Source: Isotricha intestinalis (lineage: Eukaryota; Ciliophora; Litostomatea; Vestibuliferida; Isotrichidae). Taken from it: a DNA stretch of 53,134 bases. Location: the NCBI GenBank assembly GCA_023807065.1, contig JAJJLU010000400.1, forward strand, positions 1 to 53,134, in the 5' to 3' direction. Positions 20,001-29,000 of this stretch are shown here, in pieces; position 1 is the first letter of the stretch, and every line of letters begins with the position of its first letter. The notes beneath the pieces were generated by a model. The model ran no database searches. It had not been told where the DNA came from and saw only the letters and a program-made list of their open reading frames with translations. Made by a program: the position numbers and the translations under genes.

Positions 20001-23000
20001 GAGCTTCTGAATCATCACAAGGAATTCCAACTTTATTAAGAGAAAATATTCCATATTCAAGAACATTATCTAAAAAAAATCCTTTAGCCTTCATGGTTTG
20101 GCCTTACCCATATATTGAAGGAGATGCGGAAATTAAAGTAAATATAGAAAGTGATTATAATATATCTTATGTTGTTCTAGTTAATAATGATATTCTTCCT
20201 GATAAAATTGGTTTCACTCGTTCTACTTTAATTGAACTTTCTGAAGGAACTTTAAAAGATTGTAAATATACTAATGGAGGTTGTCAAATATTATTTGGCT
20301 TATTATTAGAAACTGAATATATTAATACAGATGTTTCTGTTCCTGTTGAAGTTAGTTTAACAAATAAAAGAAAAACTCCTTCAATTCTTCAAAAAGGTGT
20401 TATGAGAAGAAGTGGTTCAAATGATAATTCTACTAATTATTATTATCTTGAAGTTCAAAGAGGTGAAGAAGGAGAAATTTTACTTGATTTTAAAAGAGGA
20501 AATGGTATTATGTTCGCTAAATTAGTTACTAAATCTAATGATTCCCCTGATTTTGATGCTTGGAGAGGTAAAGTTGTTTTACCTACTGAAAAAGATCATG
20601 ATCCTGATTTAGTTTATAATCCTATTACTCAAAAAATAAGATATAGTGTTACACAAACTAATAAATGTGAACATGCTTGTTTTATTGTTTTCGGTGTTAT
20701 ATCAAAAGATCATATTGGAGCATTCCAAAATATTTTCTCATCTGAATATAATATTATTGCAAGATATTCTGAATATGGAGCTGAAAATTTAGCTAAAGTT
20801 GCAGTTTATATTTCAATGAATGAATTTGTTCATGGAACTGTTAATGATTTATTAAGATTTGGTTATTATGATGTTTATAATTTAGTAATATATGATAATC
20901 TTTATGGAATTGAAATTGAATTTAAATCAAATAAAGCAACAATGTATATTTCATGGGAAAATGATTATCCATCAAATTCTCCTTGTTCAATTAATCCTGG
21001 AGAAAAAGTAACTTTACTTAGATTAACTAAAAATTCAATGTGTGGAAGAATTCTTCCTAATTTATTTAAAGATAAAATATTTAAATTTGTTGTTTCAACA
21101 AATGAATTTGAAACTGGACTTATTTCTCCTTATTACTTTAGAGTTAGACCAATATATTATGAACAAGAACCAAATGTTATTGAAGTATTATCTGATAAAG
21201 AAACAGTTTGTCAAACAGTAGATAATTATTGTTACTTTATGATACCATTAAATTCTCATGATGATATAAGTACTATTGTCCTTTATACAGTTAGTCAAGG
21301 AGAAAATGATATAACATATTATATAAAATCTGTCTATAGTCATGAATATGAAAAATGTAATCATCAATTTAGTTGTATTAATAATTTATTCCCAAGACAA
21401 GAAGGAGATGGAGTAATTACTTCCAGAAGTAAATTTATTACTGCTGATGGATTAAAATATGATAAAAATTATTATATATTAATTACAATTAGAGCAACTA
21501 GAAATCAATTATTAACTCTTGCTTCATCAATGAAAACTTATATTCATTCCACTGATCCTAAATCAAGTAATATTCAACTTGCTTTTATTACTCCAAGTAA
21601 TAAAAGAAGATATAATATAAAACCACATATTAAATATATTTATGTTACTCATCTTTTAGGTAAAGGAATCCTTAATTTCCAAGATAATAATTATACAATA
21701 AATCAAGGAATTAAAACTTTAGAAAATAGAGGAACTAATGCAACATTTACAATAATAAATAATGATCAAAATGATAATTTAATTTTAGCAATTCAATATC
21801 TTCAAGTAATACCTCCAATAACAAAAGAAATTGTTGTAAATAATGAAAGGGGCAGAAATGAATTAATTTATAGTGAAGTCCCAGGTATGTTCCAATATCA
21901 AATTAGTGTTCAAGCTTCTGGAAAATATGTTATTTTCAGGACTTATTTAAGAGAACCAAATTCAGGTCCTTTACATATATTTATGAGTCCTTCTGATTTT
22001 CCTACTCCAAATAATTTTGAATTAGGAAGTTATTCATATCATGAAAATATAATTGTTGTTAAAAAAGAAAATTGGGAAAAATTTTATATTACTGTTAATT
22101 GTCCTGAAAAATGTAATGGAAATTTAACTTATTATTCAAGTGATCATATTCATATTAATCCAAATGATCATTTCGAATTTTTGGGTTCAAGTGAAAGTTA
22201 TAATTTAGTTATTAAAAGAGAATCAATTCCAAGTAGTGATTCTTTACAATTAATTTTACTAGGTCCTCAATTTCCTCTTAGTGTAAATGATATGCAAATT
22301 GGTACTGTTAATAATTTAGATGAAAGTATTGAAAAAACTGATCAAGTAAGTCAAGGTGAATTAATTGCAAATAATGAATTATCAATCGTTATTCATCCTA
22401 ATAATCCAAAATATAATAATAGGAAATATATATATATTAGAGTAAGAGGACCATATGGACAATTTCTTAGATTCCAAAGTAGACATATCGGAGCGTCAAG
22501 ATATTATATTGGAGATCCTGCAGTTTATGTTATTAAAACAAATAGAGAAGATATGAATAAAGAAGATTGTATAGATATTTTAGGAGAAAAAGAAGGTGAA
22601 ATTTATTCATTTAGACTTGTTCCTACTTATTCAGTTTATATGACAATTAATGGTATACATAAAGCAACTTCTTCTTTTATGAAAAATTATGAAACTACAT
22701 ATACAGTCAGTAAAGAAAATCCAGTAACTCATATTTGTTTTAAAGCAAATGAAACAACTAATGTTGAAGGAACTGTCAGAAGAACTCCTAAATTAGCTTT
22801 TTATTTCCAAGTTGTCAATTCTGACACTAATTCAATTAATTCTCTTATAGAACCATTATATGAAGGTTGGGTTTATAATGATAATTTAAATTATCGTCAA
22901 AAAAGAATATATAGACATGCTAAATGGACAAGTGAAAAAACAAATTTGTATCTTATAAGTAATGTAGGAACAATAAATGCTTATCAAGTAAAATGTACAA

Positions 23001-26000
23001 CTTTCCCTTATTGTCTTGATTCAACAACTTATCAAAATGTTTCGAAATTAATTTATGCTTTTAGTGCCTTTGTCTCTTCTATTGATCCTAAAGAAGAAAC
23101 ATATTATGGTGGTTCTAAACAAATCATAAATATAGTTGAATGTATGACTGAAGGTGGATGCACATTTTCATTACATTATAAAGATCAAGAATCTAGAACT
23201 CAATTAAAGGAAAATGAAAATCATGGTAAATTTATTAGAGCAGGAGAAAGAGAAGGATATTATTTCTCAGCTTTAAATTTAGAATCAAATTATAAATTAG
23301 AAATTAATTTAGATGTGTTTGCTGGAGATGCAGTATTAAGTTTCTCATCCGAAATGGGCTATGTGAATTATAAACATATATTTGTTGGTTCTTCTGAAAA
23401 ATATATTTTAGAGCCTTCTGATGTTAAAGATAGAGAAGTTGTATATTCTATAATTGCAAAAAGTAATTCATATTATGCAACATCATTTAGAATATTAGAA
23501 CCAAAAGATGATAGTTCAAATATTGGAGAAGGAGGATTATTACTTCAATTTTTAAATGAAGAAAACTTGAAAAGTAGAGATTTCCAATTTTGGCATAATA
23601 TGCCTTATAAACAAAATGTTCCATATGTTGCAAATTTCATTCCAATAAATTGTATATTATCAGTTAAATTTAAATCAAGAGATGAATCCGAAGAAAGAGG
23701 AATTAAAAATAATAGTTTAGGAGTTTTTGAAGATGTAACAACTTCATCAACTGATCCTTCAACATTTGGTAGATTAGATCCTATTTATTCAGTTAAATTT
23801 AATGGTTGGAAAGGACAAGCTCCTTCAGATAAAAATTGTTATTTCTATGTTGGAGCTTCTGAATCATCAAATGAACATCCAACTTTATTAAGAGAAGATT
23901 TAGTTTATTCAAGAACTTTAACTCAATTTGCTAAAAGTGCTTCATTTATTTGGCCTTTCCCATTTACTCCTGGAAATGCATTAATTAAAATAAATTTAAG
24001 AAATGAATTTTCTATTAGAGCTAATGTTTCTGTTAATAATGGTACTTTTGTTTCATCATATATTTTCTCTAAATCTGCAATTTTTGAAATTTCTGAAAAA
24101 GACCTTGCACAATGTGCTGATGCTGAAAGTTGTTCAATTATGTTAACTTTAGAATTATTTAGTAATATGGATCTTGGTGGTTCTATTGTACCTGTTGAAG
24201 TTAGTTTAACTACTGGAAGAGGAACTCCTATTATGTTACCTAAAGGAGTTTTAATAAGAGGAGGTTTTAATGATAATACTACTACTTATTATTATCTTGA
24301 AATTGCTAAAGAAGAAGAAGGAGAAATTGTACTTGATTTTAAAAGAGGAAGTGGTATCATGTTCGCTAAAATGGTTAGTAAAGATGATGTTGTTGTTGGT
24401 CCTAAAGCATGGAGAGAAAAATTAATTTTACCTACTGAAAATGATCATGATAAAGAATTAGAATATAATTATGCTACTCAGAAAATTAAATATAAAAAAA
24501 GTTATACTGAAAAATGTGGAGGTATATGCTTTATTATTGTTGGAGTTACTAGTAAATTTAAATTCGAAGGTTATGAAGCTTATTTTGCTTCTGAATATAA
24601 TATAATGGTTAGAAATCCTAAAAAAGGAATTAAAGATGCTGAAAAAAATTCCATTAATATTCCTATAAATGAATTTATTTCAGGTTCAATTCAAGAAAAG
24701 AATGATTATTATGATACATATTCTTTAGAATTTATGAAAAATTACAGAGGATTTGAACTTGAATTTAAATCAGAAAAAGCTGAAATTATATTATCTTTCG
24801 GAAATGAATATTTAACAAAAGGTGATTGTGGATTACCTTCAGGGCGAGATATTCAAATAGTAAGATATAAATTAAATGATGATTGTGGTCAAACAAAAGT
24901 TCCATATTATTTAAAAGAAAAAAAATTAAGAATAACTGTTAAATCAACAACAAATAAAGATGATTATATACCATATTATTTCAGAATAAGACCAATTTTA
25001 GAAGGAGAAAGATCACATATAATAGAAATTAATTCTGATAAAGAAACTGCTTGTTTCGGTGAAGTAAATTCATTATGCTATTTCATGGTTCCATTATATT
25101 CATGGGATGGAGTTAGTAATATTGTTCTTTATGCTAATACACATAATGAAGATTCTAAAGATATTACTTTCTATTATAAAAAAGTTGCATCTGAAGAATA
25201 TGATCGATGTGATGATAGAGAATGTTGGAATAGATTTATTGCAGATGATAGAGCAAATTCATCTATTACTCAAGTTAATACTAAATATGTTATTATTAAA
25301 GGAATTGATTTATTAAAAACAGATTATATTATGGTTTCAATAAAAACAAAAAATAAACAAATAGTACCTATTGTTTCCTCAATTAAAAACTATTATAATT
25401 CAATGATCTCAAAACCAAATTATGCTCAATTAATATATATGTATGCCCAAGAAAAAAGATTAGTAGCAATAAATGAATATATTTCTCAAGTAAAAGTAAT
25501 ATATATAACAGGTCAGGGAGATGTTTCAATTAATTTATTCAAATATGAACTTCCTCCAATAACACCAATAAATGTATTAACTCACAGATTAAAATCACAT
25601 ATTGAAATAGAAAATAAAGAAGAAGGGCATTTCTTAATAGCATTAGAATATAATTATCAAGAAAAAGTTAATTTAACAAAAATAACAGTGACACCTCAAC
25701 GTTATCAAAATAAATTATTCTTTGCTGAAGGTCCTCAAATGTTTAATTATGAAGTAGAATTAGCTAAAGAAGTAAAAGATAACTATGTAATTTTCAGAAC
25801 TTATGCTAGTGAAAATGGATTAGGTGATATGCATCTTTTAATGCATGAATCTGAAGTTCCAAGTCCAGCAAAAAATAACTTTTCAAGTAGTTTATATCAT
25901 GAAAATATAATTGCAGTTAAAACAAGAGATGGTAAAAATCGTCATTTCTATATTACTGTAGTTTGCCCTGAAAAATGTAAAGGTAATTTAACTTATTATT

Positions 26001-29000
26001 CAACTAATTATATTCATATGGATGCTAATGATCATTTTGAATTTATTGGAGGTGATTCTTATACTTTGGCTTTCCTTAGAGAGAGAATTGACCAATCACA
26101 AGCTATTCAACTTGTTTTACTAGGTCCTCAACTTTCACTTGATAAAGAATATTTGAAAATCGGTTATGGACAAGATGATGGTCAAATTATTATCACTCAA
26201 GATATTCCTAAACAAGGTTTATTAATTAATGGAATGGAATTATCTTATATTCTTCATCCAAGTGATAATAAATATAAAGGTAAATATATTTTTGTTAGAG
26301 TTGGTGGATTAACAGGTCATTATATGAGATTTATGTCAAGACATATTGGAAATGGAAAATATCATATTGGAGACCCTGCAGTATATTCTCTTAAAGATAA
26401 TAAAACAGATTATTTAAATACTGAATGTGTTGAAATTTTAGGAGCAAAATTAGGTCAAATATATGAATTTAGATTAATAACAACTTATGGTCTTAATTTA
26501 TTAATAGATGGTAGAGTCCATCATACTACAAAATATATGGAAGATTATTTATCAGATTTTTCAATAACAAATACTAGTAAAGTTCATAACATTTGTTTCA
26601 ATTCCACTCAATTTACTGATAGAGGAGGAAGAACAGAAGAAACTTTAAAACAAGCATTTTATTTCCAAATAGTTAAAACTGATGTAGATTCAATTAAAGC
26701 TGTTATTGAACCATTATATGAAGGTTGGATTTATAAAGAAAAAATTTTTGCTGGTCAATCAAGATTTTATAGACATGCTAAATATACTCCTCAAAAAACT
26801 AATGTATATATCCAAGGTAATAATGGTGATATTAATGTATATCAAGTTAAATGTACTAGTTTCCCTTATTGTCATGACAGTGGATTATATCAAAATGTTA
26901 GTAAATTAATTTATGCTTTTAGTCATTTTGTCTCTTCAATTAATCCAGAAGAAGAAAAACATTATGGTGATTCTCAACAAGTTATTCATGTTGTTAAATG
27001 CTTATCTACAAGAGATTGTGATGTTACAATAGAATATTATGATACTTATTCTGAAATTAACTTTAAAGAAAATGAAAATCATGCTAAATTCCTTGAAAAA
27101 GGAGGAACTGAAACATATCAATTTAAACCTTTACCATTGAGTGATAGTAATGTAATTGAAGTTAATCTTGATGTTTTTTCAGGAGATTGTGTTATTCAAT
27201 TTGATACAGAAAAATTACAAAATACAAATTATAAATATATATTCTTTGGAAATTCTGAAAAATATATTTTCCCAGCTTCAAAGGTTAAAGGACAAACAAT
27301 TAAATTTTGGGTTAGAGCTAAAATAAATAGTTATTATGTTATATCTTATAGAGATGTAGAAATAAGTAATGAATATTCTAGAATAGGTGAAAGTGGTTTC
27401 CTTCTTCAATCAATTAAAAATGATAGAGCTAATGAAAGATTCTTTACATTTTGGCATAATAATCCATCAAAAAATGATGTCCCATATATATTTAATTTAA
27501 TTCCAATAAATTGTCATGTTGATGTATATTATAAAAATAAAACTAGTTTGAAACCAAATTCTTTAGGTCATTATGAAGATATTTACACTTCTGAAACTGA
27601 TTCGGAATTATTCTCATTACATCAATTAGATTATTCTGTTAAATTTAAAGAATTTAGTCAAAATGAACCAAATGATAAATATTGTCATTTCTATATTGGA
27701 GCCTCAGAATCATCAAAACAAGTTCCAACATTATTAAGAGAAAGTATGGTATATACAAGAACTTTAAGTGATAAAGTAAGAAGTGCTGTTTTTGTTTTAC
27801 CATATACATATGCTAGAGGTGATATTGATATTAAAATTAATATGAAAAATTCATATAAAATGAAAGCAAATATTACTTTAAATGATGAATTGATTTCTCA
27901 AACTACTTTCACAAGATCAGCCTTATTAGAAGTTTCAGAAGGTTATTTAATGAAATGTGAAACTGTTTATGGTTGTCCTATTACAATTTCATTAGAATTA
28001 GCTTATGTATTTGACCTTGGTGATACTGTTGTTCCAATTGAAATTGTTGTTTCAAGTCCAAGAAAAATGCCTTCTATTCTTCAAAAAGGAGTTTTTAGAA
28101 GAACTGGTATTAATGCTAATACTACTGATTATTATTATATTGAAGTTGAAAAAGATGAAGAAGGAGAAATTATATTAGATATTAAAAGAGGTACTGGTAT
28201 AATGTTTGCTAAATTAGTTAATAAAACAAGAGAAAGTGATCATGAAGATGCTTGGAGACGTAAAGTTATTTTACCTAATGAAACCCATAATGACGTTTAT
28301 TTACCTTATAATCCAATTACTCAAAAAATTAGATTTGAAAAGAAACATACTTTCAAATGTAATAATGGATGCTTCTTAGTTTTCGGAGTTAAAAGTAAAG
28401 AAGATCATTCTGGATATGAGAATATATTTACTCAAGATTATACTATATTTGCAAGATATATTAATTTAAAAGAATCTGATTTAAATAAAGTAGCAGTTAA
28501 TATTCCTGTTAATGAATATATTATTGGTTCTCTTGAAAATACTGAAAAACAAGGACAAAAAGATGCTTATATAATTGATTTATATGATAATTATGATGGT
28601 TTAGAAATAGAATTTAACTCAGATAATGGAATATTAAAATATGGGTTGTCAGATAATTTCAAAGAAGTAAATAAATTTTCAAATATAGTTGGAATTAGAG
28701 AACCTTTAATTAGAAAAGTAACATTTAATCAAAATGAAAAGACAAAAGGTAAGCAATTTAGAATGGTAGTATATACTGAAAATTTAGGAAATTATAAGAC
28801 AACACAATATACATTAAAAGTAAGACCAATTCTCAAAAATAGACCACATCTTCTTGAAATTAACTCAGATAAACCAGTTATTTGTAATGCAAAAAGTGAT
28901 GATATATGTAATTTCTATCTTCCTTTATCTACTTTTGATAGTGTTAGTGACTTAGTTGTTTATGCTGATGCTAAACATGAAATAGATTTATATTATTCTG